A stretch of DNA of 64,000 nucleotides, from assembly GCA_021613535.1 (NCBI GenBank), contig CP075494.1, forward strand, positions 5,518,001-5,582,000. The letters run 5' to 3'. Below are positions 1 to 11,363 of this stretch, piece by piece. This DNA comes from Adineta vaga. Taxonomy: Eukaryota; Rotifera. A program made the translations under genes and the position numbers. The notes below the pieces were generated by a model, which searched no databases, was not told where the DNA came from, and worked only from the letters and a program-made list of their open reading frames with translations. Position 1 is the stretch's first letter, and each line of letters opens with the position of its first letter.

Positions 1-2089
1 AGAAACAACTACCATCGTCATGATCAAGAGGCCAAAGTGCATTATAATTATTAAAAATCGTATTATGATGAATATAATTCGTATGCTGCCAAAGCGAAGG
101 TAAACCATGTTGTACAGCATCACTTAAGATTGGTTGTCGATCCCATGAATTAATTGGTCCATGATCACTTGTTTCTCGTACTGTATTAAACAAAACATTC
201 CAACAAAGTGTATGATTACCATAATAACCATCATTAATATTAATTGCTGCTCGAGGCATATTGAACATTAAATTACCAATAACAGACACACTTCGACTAA
301 CAGCGATCAATACTGGAGATGATTGTTTAATATAAATACCAGTTTCATGTATAAGATTTGATTGTATTAATGTGTTGGCAGGTTGACTATTTACACTAAA
401 ACCATCAATTCCATTTGTACTACCAACGAGAATAATGGCTGAATCAGCTAACCAAACAAATTCATTTAAAGTAATCGATGTTCTATCATTATAATCGATT
501 AATGCTATACCATTACTACCCAATTGTGTAAATAAATTACGTGTTATTCTCACATTCTTTGTATTCGTTAAATATATTGTACCACCTCGATGAACGGACC
601 AATCACCACCACCTGGTACCATATATTCACTCATATATGTACTACTTGTTTCTGTAAATATTAAACCTTGTATTAAAATATTTTTAATAGCATCTTCTAT
701 ACTATTACCACCCATGGAAATAAGACATGGAATTTGACTGGCGACGAAAACTTCTGGCATAGTTTCATTTAACATAAAATAGAGAGTACCAGTATCTTTA
801 TCTAAAAACCATTCATTTGGTGAATCGAGTTCTTCAAATATATTCGATACATAATAAGCACCACCACTATCCATACCACGTGCTTCTTGAAATCCTCCTC
901 GACCAAACATAATCGTATTTTCAGTGCGATTAATTGATGCAATTTCAAATACCCAACTACCCCAATAACCACCATGTAAAGCATGTACGAAACCAGTAGA
1001 AGGATTAGTCCATTTAGCAAGATGAGGTAATGTTTTATTATCGACAGTAATACCACGTGGTGTACGATAATTATCACCACCTGCTGGTAAAGATGTACTC
1101 CAAAAATTGGTTGGTGGATTAAAAACAGAAGCACCTCCACCAAGACCAAGTTGATAATATGAAAATACTGTTCCATTACGATAAGGTTCTTGAATAACAA
1201 TTTCTACGCTTGCATTCGAAATTCCTGGCCACCATCTATGTACATCAAAAGCAAATCCTGCATCTTTAGCATATAAACCATGAGTAGAAGGATCACCATT
1301 TGGATATTTTGCAATAATTGCTCGTTTACCATCAATATACAATTCATTAAATAGATCAAGGTTCACATTAGATGGTACTTGAGCTTTCATAATTGTACCA
1401 CCAGATGCTGTTTTTCTATGAACGGACCATTGTAAATGTAATGGTGTACCACCACTTAATACAACACGTTCATCTTGATAATTTTCAATCACCAAATTAT
1501 TATCATTTGTAGTTAATGCAATAGCACCTATTTGACTACTAATAGTTGTAGCATTTGTACCAAGATAATAAGTTCCTTCACGTATAATAATACATAACAT
1601 AGAATCATCGCCATATAAAACACGTAATGTACGTGTCATTGATAGAGCAGCTAGAATAGTTTTCATTGGTTTTTTAAATGTACCATCGAATGTATCATGT
1701 CCTAACGAATCATGAACAAATAGTTTTCGACGACAAGTACTTTTTTTTCTTTCAGATATAATTTTAAACGATCGATCAGTACGATAGATTGTATCATTGC
1801 ATTGATTCATTTGAAAAGCACTTTGACTAACTGCTATCCATTTATCTTTCCAAAATGCAGGTGCTATGTAACCAGCCATTTCAATTGTAAATGCACGTAA
1901 TGCACAATCATCAGTTAGATTAACAACAGGATTATTGACAGTACCAAGACGAGAATCAGAAATAAAGAAACTCATTGATTTAAGATCATTTTCTGTACAA
2001 GTTTGTTCACCATATAAACCATACATAATAAGTATCAGTACAAATAACGTACAGAATGTGCATACCATACGTTTTCTGTAACTTTCCAT
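1..2089 (-). CDS. Secreted right-handed beta-helix protein, C-terminus cut by window edge
   Basis: One reading frame stays open from an ATG at 2089 to the left edge, about 696 codons with no stop, so the gene is partial. The N-terminus has basic residues followed by a hydrophobic run (VCTFCTLFVLILIMYGLYG), a likely signal peptide or anchor. Further on come GTFKKPMKTI, typical of the entry to a parallel beta-helix domain, then many Asn-rich turns (NIRI/NLFTQLGSNGI-like), and near the edge ETSDHGPINSWDRQP, a motif I associate with eukaryotic and bacterial beta-helix (PF13229-type) proteins. These folds usually bind or cleave polysaccharides; I cannot name a substrate. No intron is visible. Fold is fairly sure, activity unknown. 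Confidence 0.75.
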   Translation of the reverse strand, partial: MESYRKRMVCTFCTLFVLILIMYGLYGEQTCTENDLKSMSFFISDSRLGTVNNPVVNLTDDCALRAFTIEMAGYIAPAFWKDKWIAVSQSAFQMNQCNDTIYRTDRSFKIISERKKSTCRRKLFVHDSLGHDTFDGTFKKPMKTILAALSMTRTLRVLYGDDSMLCIIIREGTYYLGTNATTISSQIGAIALTTNDNNLVIENYQDERVVLSGGTPLHLQWSVHRKTASGGTIMKAQVPSNVNLDLFNELYIDGKRAIIAKYPNGDPSTHGLYAKDAGFAFDVHRWWPGISNASVEIVIQEPYRNGTVFSYYQLGLGGGASVFNPPTNFWSTSLPAGGDNYRTPRGITVDNKTLPHLAKWTNPSTGFVHALHGGYWGSWVFEIASINRTENTIMFGRGGFQEARGMDSGGAYYVSNIFEELDSPNEWFLDKDTGTLYFMLNETMPEVFVASQIPCLISMGGNSIEDAIKNILIQGLIFTETSSTYMSEYMVPGGGDWSVHRGGTIYLTNTKNVRITRNLFTQLGSNGIALIDYNDRTSITLNEFVWLADSAIILVGSTNGIDGFSVNSQPANTLIQSNLIHETGIYIKQSSPVLIAVSRSVSVIGNLMFNMPRAAININDGYYGNHTLCWNVLFNTVRETSDHGPINSWDRQPILSDAVQHGLPSLWQHTNYIHHNTIFNNYNALWPLDHDDGSCF

Positions 2090-2961
2090 CTAAATTCGAA
2101 GCAAAAATTTGTTTTTTATAAACGATTCGATAATATTCGCGATGATTGCTAAATCCACAATGTTAAATTAAAGTTTACCTTAGTTTTCGTCTGATAATCT
2201 TGTACAAAATAAGAATTTTGATTTGATTCATACGGTTTCTCGACAATGTACATGTGATTGTTCATTTTCTTAGTTGAAATCTGTAAATAAATATTTATAT
2301 AATATAATTTTACAAATACTCTTTCGTTTCTTTTCTTCAATTAGTCATACGTTACATTTCTATGAATATTTATATTCTTTGTATGTATAACGTGGTTAGC
2401 AAAACAAAAGAATATTCATGTTGTTTTTTTTTACGGAAATTCAACAAAGAAACATAGAACATGTTTTGCTGCTCGGGACATCGCGTAGTCTATAATCTTA
2501 ATCAATGGGATGATCTTACCGTGTATACTATAACGAGGAAATTCACACTCAATGACCATCTGTACAAATATTGGTACAAGTTCAATATACACCTGCATAG
2601 GTCTCCTGAGGCTCATCAATACCAACTGACATTCAGTGATTACCACTATGTAAAAGTACCTCAAAGAGCCTGGTATATAAGCATGAGACTGCGTAAAAAT
2701 AATAGTTTTCTCGTAAGATTATCTAGAAGAGCTAAACATACAAAAATAGATGTATGCATTATTTTAATAACTCACTATCAGCAATATGAGTACTTTAGAC
2801 ATTCCTCCTTCTCCTCCTCATTATATTATTTTATATATAAATATCTTCTATAATACATGAACTTGTAATCGGATAGTAATATTAACAACGAAATGTGTGC
2901 ATGTGTGTAAATAAGTATGATAAATCGAAATGTTAATGTAATTTAGAATTAAAATATAAAT

Positions 2962-2993
<32 letters not shown>

Positions 2994-3647
2994 TCTTTCT
3001 TCTTCTCTCCTTCCCTTCTTGTATGGTCAACTCAGTTGTCAAATCGTATGTCATAGACATTACTCCTATTGAAAGAGAGAGTAACAAAGAGGTCGCCACT
3101 TAGCAAATTTTATTACTTATCTTTCTATTCTCTTTAGATATTCTTTATTCAAAAGTGTTTTGATTGTCGAAAATATGTTCTTGCATTTCTACTTAACCAG
3201 TTTTATGTTTATTTATTCACATTTTTTTTCTTTCTTCTATCTCATACTTAATACTAAAGCATACTCGAGAATTTTCTTCAATGTAAAAAAGGTAAATTAC
3301 AGATCTAAGGCAAATTAATAAAAATTCGATATTAATTTTTAGATTTAGAATGTAACTCGGTAACAGATTATAAATAGAAATATTTTAATGAAAGGTAAGC
3401 AGCTGAGTGCGTTGTGTTGATCATCGTGAACAAAGAAAAAAGAATGTAAATTAAATCAAGTCGTTTTTTTACTATCATTAATCAAATATTTCCTTATTTA
3501 AAGTTGATTTTCATACTCCAGATGAGTACTTTATAACCTAATCTAAAAATATGCTTTTTCTCCGTGTTGAATTTGATTTCTGTTTTTTATTAGACAATAT
3601 TTATGATATTTCATATTAAAAGTACAACAAAAAAAACCAGACATCTT
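2090..3647. other. Intergenic, no convincing gene
   Basis: AT-rich spacer between two minus-strand genes. A 130-codon plus-strand frame (2461-2853) overlaps a 77-codon minus-strand frame (2431-2664) in a patch that is less AT-rich than its surroundings. Neither shows a motif, signal peptide or splice pattern I recognise. A CT microsatellite follows. The remainder shows nothing I can interpret beyond AT-rich spacer. Confidence 0.4.
2967..2993. repeat. (TC)n microsatellite
   Basis: About 13 perfect CT units in a pyrimidine-rich tract that continues imperfectly to about 3020. The Arg/Glu-rich reading frame on the other strand across it is an artefact of the repeat. Confidence 0.9.
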
Positions 3648-4861
3648 TTAATCAACAAGAGTAAGAATATCTTCTGTTCGTTGCACGAATGAATCGATCA
3701 TATCGGTAAACCATTTGATTCGTTCAATTTCTATCATTGCTTGATTTATTGCAAATACACATCGAATCATATCAGAAAAACATCGAACAGTTTGTTCATA
3801 ACTATATTTATAAAGTAAATATTTCCATGTTAATTCAATATATGTATTTTGTATATATAACATTTGTTTGATATCTGATAAATTCATCGGTGGCGTATTT
3901 GTATAAACAGTATAATTAATGGTTGAAAATGATAGAATAGCAAGCATTAATTTAATAACAATCATATCAAAATCAAGTCGTGTTGCGATACGTTTTGCTG
4001 TTGGAATTAAACTTGAATGTGTAATGATTTCGAGAGAAGTATAATATGCAGGAGAATGCATCAGTCCAATTTTATAGAAAATAAAGTTTGAAGAAACACT
4101 AGCTGTATATGCTGTTGTACTGTGAAGTAAAATTGTACGATCTTCGAAAGGTAATGAAAGAAAATCCTTATTATTTTTATATAATAATTGAGCTCCATTG
4201 AATATGGAATCAATAAACATGAGCATTGGATTTGTTTTAAAACGTAATTTAAGTGGAAGAATCTCTTGTTCATGCATGTATTGTTCACCTTTGCATAAGC
4301 CACTATGTTCATCATAACAATGTGATAGATTTGAAAGAAGATTCCATTGATCAAAAGTTAATGTGGATAGATCTTTTTGTACGAGATTTAATGTTGAAAA
4401 CTAAATTAATCAACAATCTTCGATTTATTGAAAGAAAACTATATATATATATTCAATCGACCTGCTGTGATTGAGTAGGAATTATTGAGAATTTTCTTTC
4501 TCGATTTCGTTTTGGATGTGAAGATCGAATCAATTCAATTTGCATTCCACTTTGAAAGCATTTAAGTAATCGACAATACGAACATTCATATCGATTGTTT
4601 TCATTTACTTGACATTGATTATTCAATTGACATTTTAATGCTGTCTAGAAAAATCGAAATTGAAAAGAAAATATTTATTTTTTGATTTCTAACTTGTCCA
4701 CGTTCAGCATTTCGTTTGAAAAACATTTTACATGAATTACATGAGATTACACCGAAATAAATATATTGAGCTCCTCTTCCACAGATTTTACATTTATTTG
4801 GTAAGGAAACTAATGGATGTTTAACAAATATATGATTGTTCGACGAATATTTATCGGCCAT
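3648..4861 (-). CDS. Nuclear hormone receptor (divergent), 3 exons
   Basis: Exons 4861-4694, 4644-4462 and 4400-3648 join in frame to 367 aa. Introns are 49 and 61 nt with GT..AG ends. Exon 1 has the first zinc finger (CKICG..., then CNSCKMFFKRNAE, the P-box helix). Exon 2 has the second finger (C-x5-C-x9-C-x2-C, then RLLKCFQSGM). Exon 3 is an all-helical ligand-binding domain ending in LTLVD. The protein should be a nuclear DNA-binding transcription factor; the ligand is unknown and may be absent. The P-box differs from the usual CEGCKGFF, so target specificity cannot be read off. A pyrimidine tract plus AG ends 17 nt before the ATG (4878-4879), a possible trans-splice acceptor. The neighbouring receptor at 5961 is divergently transcribed. 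Confidence 0.9.
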
Positions 4862-5960
4862 TGTTTAATAATTTAGTCTGAAGAAGAAAAAAAACAATAT
4901 GTAGATATAATAGAATATATAATGATGAAATGATTCTTGTTTCTAACGACTACACAAGTTTTAGAAAGGCTCTACATTTACATAGTAAGGACGAGAAGTA
5001 ATTCTTTACTAAGCTAGTTGAGGTAAAAAGGACAAAAAGAAACACTTTTTTCTTTCGTTCTGCGCCGTCTTTTTTTTGACAGAAAAACATCGATGCATCG
5101 AGAAAGAAAAGCAGATTGCAGTAGTCAAAGTGAGAAAATATATCTTTCCTGGATCGTTTCAAAGGAACAAGTACAGAAGTATGAAGACATCTGCTTTCTT
5201 TACATCTGCCTTATACCTTCTTTTTCTTTCAATATTGTGCATACAGACAAATATTGTCTTCATCTTCAGTATTAAATTCACATTCTATCAAGGAAAATCT
5301 TTAATTTTCTCCTAGCAAATCGTATTTAAATTAAAATTTAAACATATTTACACTAATGTATTCAATTTGATTGTATACCAACGAAGACGTGAAGTCCATC
5401 CTCACATTTGCTGTATCATGTTCTATTTGTTCGATGAAAAGGTAGTCTCTTTTGATAAGTACACTAAGAATTAATTGACATGTCACATACGAAATTCGAT
5501 AGAAATCAATACTGTTCTCATTAATTATTTAGAACGTGCACAATTCATTAAATTCTCCTTTAATCAAGAGTTGCCGATAGTGGTTGTCATACTGATACTG
5601 GCGACACTCTTCTCAAATACTCACTATTACTTGCTGTTGCTTGAATGCTCTAGAATCTAAAAAGATAAAAGCTTTATACTCATGATTTTTTCTTAATAAC
5701 TTCGTGTAATATTAAAAACTTCATGGATTATAAAAGAAAGGACGTTTACGAATATGTCAGAGAAATATGTCATGTTTTTTCTCATTCACTTTCAAAAAGC
5801 ATGTCAAAAAACGAGTATAAAGTGAAAAGCACATTCTTTTTCTTTCTATATGAAAAGAAAATAAGACACCAAAACAAGCTCAGTTATTTTCAGAGGACCC
5901 TTTCTTCTCGCCTATTCGAGAATATTACACTAAGCTTCCCATTTCTGCATCGCATAATCT
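4862..5960. other. Shared upstream region of two divergent nuclear receptor genes
   Basis: About 1.1 kb between two head-to-head receptor genes, presumably holding both promoters. Short open frames at 4950-5162, 5076-5315, 5475-5660 and 5723-6091 lack motifs or splice support and look like chance. No core promoter element could be assigned. Confidence 0.5.
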
Positions 5961-7178
5961 ATGAATATAATGAATTTACTTCCAACGAATCGAAATCCAG
6001 TGACAAAAAAAATATTTTCAAAAGAATGTCGAATATGCAGAAATCCGGCTCAATACTCGTATTTCGGTGTTGTTTCATGTCAATCATGTAAAATGTTTTT
6101 TAAACGAAATGCTAATTCAATGAAAGTGAGTTTAATCGAGAATCTTGATTAAATTCTGTATTTCTTTCTAGGGTGTGATTAAATGTAAGTACGATGGAAA
6201 GTGTAAAGTCAATAAGAATACTCGTCATCTATGTGCAGCATGTCGACTTGAAAAATGTTTTCAATACGGGATGAATGTAGATCGATTTCGACCAGCTAGA
6301 CAAACAAAATTGAAAGATCATAATCTTGTCAAAGTACAAAAAACAACACAAGTAAGTCTATCGAAGAAAAACACGTTTTCTTTTTCTATTTCTTTCTTTT
6401 TCTCTTATAGTTATCAACATTAAATCTTTTACAATCAGATCAATCATTATTAACTTCTAGTCAATGGACTCTACTTACAAATTTATATCATAGTTATAAA
6501 GAATCTCAACTTTTATCGTTTGGTCAACATTTCAGAGATATACATTATAATTCACAATCGACTCCTTTCAGTTATACATTACTTTTTGAAGAATTCTTAG
6601 CTTTAATCTATCAAACAACAGGAGGATATCTATGTTCAAATGGTGATCTTAACAAATTATCAGTGAATGATCGTTCATTAGTATTACGTGGCGTTGCTGA
6701 CAATGTTGCTTGTATGACCGGTACATTTGCTATAAAACAATGTCAATTATATAGTTTGCAGACTTTTTTCCATACTATGAAATTAAAATATAATGAACAA
6801 ACAATGAATTATCATCTATGGGCAATGAAATATATCGATTCAGATATAGTTGTAGTAAAATTAGCAATATCATTATTTGCTCTTACTCAACATAGTTCTA
6901 TCCATACATTCAATATTTCAATCAACTCAATTGATACTATAACCATGTTAAATATTCAAAATACTTATACTGAAGTAACATGGAAATATCTTATATACAG
7001 ATACGGTTGTCTCGAAGCGATGAAACGTTTTCTTAATTTAAGTCTTTGGCTTCGATCAATAACTATGTTAACACATCACGCTCGAACTCTTGCACCACAT
7101 ATAAATGATATTGATTCACTTGTTGAACAGACAGAATTAAAACTTTTATTAGATGATATCGATCAAATATTTAATTAA
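5961..7178 (+). CDS. Nuclear hormone receptor (divergent), 3 exons
   Basis: Exons 5961-6125, 6172-6351 and 6411-7178 join in frame to 370 aa. Introns are 46 and 59 nt with GT..AG ends. Exon 1 carries CRICR...CQSCKMFFKRNAN. Exon 2 carries the second zinc finger (CKYDGKCKVN...CAACRLEKCFQYGM). Exon 3 is the ligand-binding region, with LSTLNLLQ...SSQWTLLTNL at its start, the same layout as the receptor at 3648. The two share the same intron positions and a similar P-box, so they are paralogues, probably from a local inverted duplication. The first ATG of the frame was chosen; an ATG three codons later is possible. AATAAA-like signals lie near 7250. Confidence 0.9.
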
Positions 7179-7537
7179 ATATGTTACTACATCAACATAG
7201 CATCGATTACGTCTTTGTAAAATCTAGATTATAAAACTATATCTCCTATAAAAATAAAGTTTTACATGTTGTTTTAGAAAAAGTAAACAATTCAACACTC
7301 ACTTACATATTGTAAATGATCGAGTAAATGTTCACAAGAATAAGCAATTATCATCTTTATCTAACATACACGTGGTTTCATATATTTTTGCTTATAAAAA
7401 TAAGCATCACGATATGTAAGAGAGAAAATGAAAGAAAAGATAAAGATATTCGATAAATAGATGTCATACACAGACTATAGAAACTAACCATAATCATAAA
7501 CAAAATTTACTTTCGTCAAAAAAAGACATCTTTAAAT
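7179..7537. other. Intergenic, no gene seen
   Basis: Spacer between the receptor 3' end and the glycosidase-like gene. It holds an AATAAA-like polyadenylation signal near 7250 and otherwise nothing recognisable. Confidence 0.5.
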
Positions 7538-10294
7538 ATGTATTGGTTATTTTTAATCAATCTTGTCTTAATTTCTCTTCTACCAGAAGTAATTTCTTAT
7601 CAATTATCGAATGAATATTTAACTGTTGAATTTAATGTATCAAATGGACAAATAATATCAATGAATTATAAATCACAATTAATGAAAATAACAAATGAAA
7701 CAAGTATGATTTATGTCGATCGAATTCCCATTACTTGTTCAAAATTGATCAATTATCAACAAGATAATTGTTCCATTAATTTTACATATTCTTGTTCGGA
7801 TCAATTCAAGAATCAATTAACAACAATCTATACTCTTCAATCTGCATGGGAATTCCTAAATAAACAAATATATTTTACAAATAACTATAATCGAATAATT
7901 ACATCACTTCAAACAACATTTTCTATACTAAACTTCAATTTTTCATCTGTATCAATCATTCAAAATCAACAAGATTTAAATAAACAACATACAGTTTTCT
8001 TACGTACAAATTCTCTTGGAATCTTTACTACATGGCAAAATCCATTTGGTTATTATACACTTTCATCAAATAATCAAACGATTACTAGTTTTTATAATAT
8101 AGGAATGAATAATTCCTATTTAAGTGAAGGTTTTCTCATCGGGTTTTATCATCTATCAACCTATTGGCATACAAATGATATAAATTATAATGAAAGATTT
8201 GCCTATGAAAAAGCAACAACATTCTTTTATACTGTTCCACGACGTCAACAATCAATAAAACATGCAGTCGGTTGGGATAGTAATGATTATCAAATTGATA
8301 TTTCTACTTCACATGGTGTTGATGAATATAAACGTTTAATTGATCGTTGTGCACAACTTGGCATTCATAGTATTACATTTGCACCGTCGAATACAAATAT
8401 TTCCAGTCGTCAACAAAATACTGACGACTGGGGATGGGAGAACGTCTTATTTCTCTCCTTAGGGCAAAAAATTCGTTTAGAACAATGGAAACCATATCGT
8501 GATCCGATTCCAACTACTGTTCAACAATTATTAGATTATGCTGCATTGAAGCATGTGAAATTAGTTCCATATGTTTATCCACCATTAGGTTATCGGTTAG
8601 AAGGAAAAGATCAAGCATGGTTATATCCAAGTTCACACTGTCGAACTGTCTGTGCATCATTAGCAAGTGTTGAATTTCAAGAATATTTTCTTCAACTATT
8701 GATAGATTTTGCACGAGTAACAAGTAAGAAGAAAAGATAGTGTTTGGAATTATGTAACTCTCGTCTTTTTTCAGATATCAGTGGTTATGCTTGGGATTAC
8801 AATTTCTTCTATGATTCAAATCATACTGAATATAGTCAATGGCGTGGTTGGCAATGGATTCGTACTCAATTACTTCTTACATTACCTGATTTAATTATGG
8901 ATCATCGATATGCATCACAATTCGATGGTCCATGGTCATGGATAACACTCAATGGTTATACATCACCTTTATTAAGTGATGAAAATCCTGAAACATATCC
9001 AATTTTATATCCATCTTTACATACCGATAAAATCTCCGCAGATTTTATGCGACAGGGAAATGTTGAATTACGTTTGAAACATTTTGCATCGATGGATGTT
9101 ATTCCTGGCTTTATTGGTCATCAATCAGAACGTTTCGCACCGGATGGCAGTGTACCATGGATAGATAATAATTTAAGAGATTTTGATTATCTAGGTTTTT
9201 CCTATTCATTATTATCAAATATCGCTACAGCTGGATTAAATCTTATTCATACCTTGTTACCAGCAAGAGATCAACAAGAATTTGATTTATTACCAAATGA
9301 TTTTATTCAATTTTGGCAGTTCTGGTTGAAATGGACAGATGAACATATGGAAGAAATACGAAATGGTATTCCATTTAATATAGAACAAGATTGGTCATTA
9401 ATGAAATCGAATGGTCATGATGGATTTTTATTTTTATTTAATCCAAATTATAAACAAACCGATCGAACGATTCTCTTCGATGGAAAACTAAATCTTCAAT
9501 ATCCTGAACAACAAGGTTATTGGCTATTGAAAGAAATCTATCCACAGGAACGATATATTCAATTAATTGAATATAATCAAACAATACATTTATTATTAGA
9601 TGGTCAAAGTGTAACTATTTATGAATTAATATTTTCTTTAACAATTAATCAACCTATTCTTTTTGGAATTAGTGGTCGAACTTTCTTTCCTGATGATTAT
9701 ATTTTAATAATCGATGGTGTTTATGGAGAAGCTGGTACTGAAACTGATCAATCCATCTTTGTTATTTTGCCAACGATGAAATTAATTACAAATGTTTATT
9801 TAAATGGAATTGAAAAACAATTTGAACAAGATCGACAATTTATTATTTTAACAAATTCAATCATCTTTCCTGGTTTATATTTGCCACGTTCCGCTGAAAT
9901 TTTCAATAATACAATTGTAATAAGTGATCTTTTATTCGAACAATTAACACAACGTCAAGCTCATTATCCAATTCAATGGAATGACAAAGAATTAAATGAT
10001 GCATCATGGTTAGGATCACATCGTCTTCTTGTATTTATATGTATTCTTAATCCCGATGATAAATGGAATATTACAGCTCAAATTAATGAAAATCCAATTA
10101 CAGTACACAAAGGTTATAATACACGTGATCATATTGATTCTGATCGATTTATGGGTTATTATTTAGACTTAACAAATATTGTTATTCAAGCAAATATTAA
10201 ATATTATTTAACATTAAATATGCCAAAATTAAATCCAGAACAATTTCAAGGTTTATTTTTAGAAAATATCGAAAGAATTTTTGTTCGTCCTTAG
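7538..10294 (+). CDS. Secreted TIM-barrel glycoside hydrolase-like protein, family uncertain
   Basis: Two exons, 7538-8723 and 8775-10294, join in frame to 901 aa across a 51-nt intron (donor GTAAGA; ttttttcag acceptor). A 20-residue hydrophobic signal peptide (WLFLINLVLISLLPEVIS) opens the protein, followed by an Asn- and Gln-rich N-terminal beta domain. The central part looks like a catalytic barrel. GISGYAWDYN-like sequence at the exon junction resembles the nucleophile strand of clan GH-D enzymes (KWDxN), and VPYVYPPLGY precedes it as a likely barrel strand. The C-terminal 300 residues look like beta-sandwich modules. It probably cleaves an extracellular or dietary glycan. I could not see the full acid/base signature, so GH36-like, GH31-like or an unassigned family all remain possible. 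Confidence 0.6.
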
Positions 10295-10481
10295 AATTCT
10301 ATGTATAATAAACAATTTGAAGTGTTATATGATTTTCTTTTTTCATTTCTAATGAGATGTGAGTACATTTTAATTAATCTTTATTTAATCTATGTTGACC
10401 TTTTGTATGTTCAGCACGTTTTAAAGCGATGCATGTTTATGGAAGTTCTTTTGATGGATGTATTTGTCTACGATTTCTATT

Positions 10482-11156
10482 TCATAATTGACGAACACTA
10501 ATCAGACACATGAATGATACTAATATTGATAGAAAATAAACTAGATACATTATTTGAATATTCACTGCAAATGTTGGTAGAAATAATTGAATAAGTCCAA
10601 TAACAAATGATGGTGTATTAAAAAACATGTGAAGAAAAGAAATACTCAACATTTGAATGATCATATGACGATGCTGAGACCAATGAATATGTTGTTGTAT
10701 ACGACGTTTTTGTATTACAATACGAATAATTAATGATAAACTAAAGATGATGATTGAACATGTTAGAATAACAGCGAACATTAATCAATTAAAGAAAACG
10801 AATTGATTATTCAATGCATAACAACACCATCCACAAAAAAGTAATGTTGGATAGAAATTATTAGTATATGGATAGAAGAAAACTAGGATAACATGATAAA
10901 TCCACGGAAGACTCAGTGAAGAAATTAAGGGTAGATAATGAAAGAAGTAAACAAGAACAAGAGCAATGATTGTATGATTATGTAAAGCTCAATAGAGTGT
11001 TGGTTTGGTATGTAAATGAAATAGAAGAAAGAGTGAACATGATATCGATGCGATTTGAAAAACAAGTAGAATAATAAATTTAAAAATAGGAGAGATCGAT
11101 GTTTCAAACAAAGGAACATTACTATTTGATTGAGAGAAATTATTATAGGACGCCAT
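10482..11156 (-). pseudogene. Rhodopsin-like GPCR with two in-frame TGA codons and truncated tail
   Basis: A single frame of 225 codons runs from ATG 11156 to the stop at 10482 and reads as a seven-helix receptor of the short bdelloid type: TM1 after PIFKFIILLVF, then FFYPYTNNFYPTLLFCGWCCYALNN, TM5 SIIIFSLSLIIRI, a basic loop, TM6 MLSISFLHMFFNTPSFV and TM7. Two TGA codons interrupt it, at 10989-10991 and 10785-10787. The second sits where tryptophan would fit (FN-stop-LMFAV), suggesting TGG to TGA. The C-terminal tail ends abruptly after TM7 (CLISVRQL). No other frameshift is seen. It is most simply a young pseudogene; readthrough or a sequencing error cannot be excluded. Confidence 0.75.
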
Positions 11157-11363
11157 GAGACGATTCTAAAACTAATTCTTATCGTCCTTTCACTTCTTCA
11201 AAAGGTACAAATTTAAAAAAAGCACTTTTTCTTCTCTGGTATTTTTGGAAGTAATATGTGAACGGCTTTAGTTTATGCGCGTGACGATTTTATAATTAAA
11301 GAATTATCATGTTTTACAAAATCATAGATCTTTTTTTAGTAGAAAGTTTTGTTTTTCACAAAA

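Noticed and set aside
2461-2853. 130-codon plus-strand frame
   Set aside because: No motif, no homology I recognise, overlapped by an opposite-strand frame of similar quality.
2848-3099. Arg/Glu-rich minus-strand reading frame
   Set aside because: Produced by the CT microsatellite at 2967-2993; no other coding sign.
5723-6091. Long frame upstream of and overlapping the second receptor
   Set aside because: Different frame from the zinc-finger exon and low-complexity; the receptor frame explains the coding signal.
7538-10294. Firm GH31 assignment
   Set aside because: The WxDMNE nucleophile signature is not visible; YAWDYN fits clan GH-D better but not decisively.
10785-10991. TGA as a sense codon (alternative code)
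   Set aside because: All other genes in the window use TGA as stop or avoid it in frame, so an altered code is not supported.
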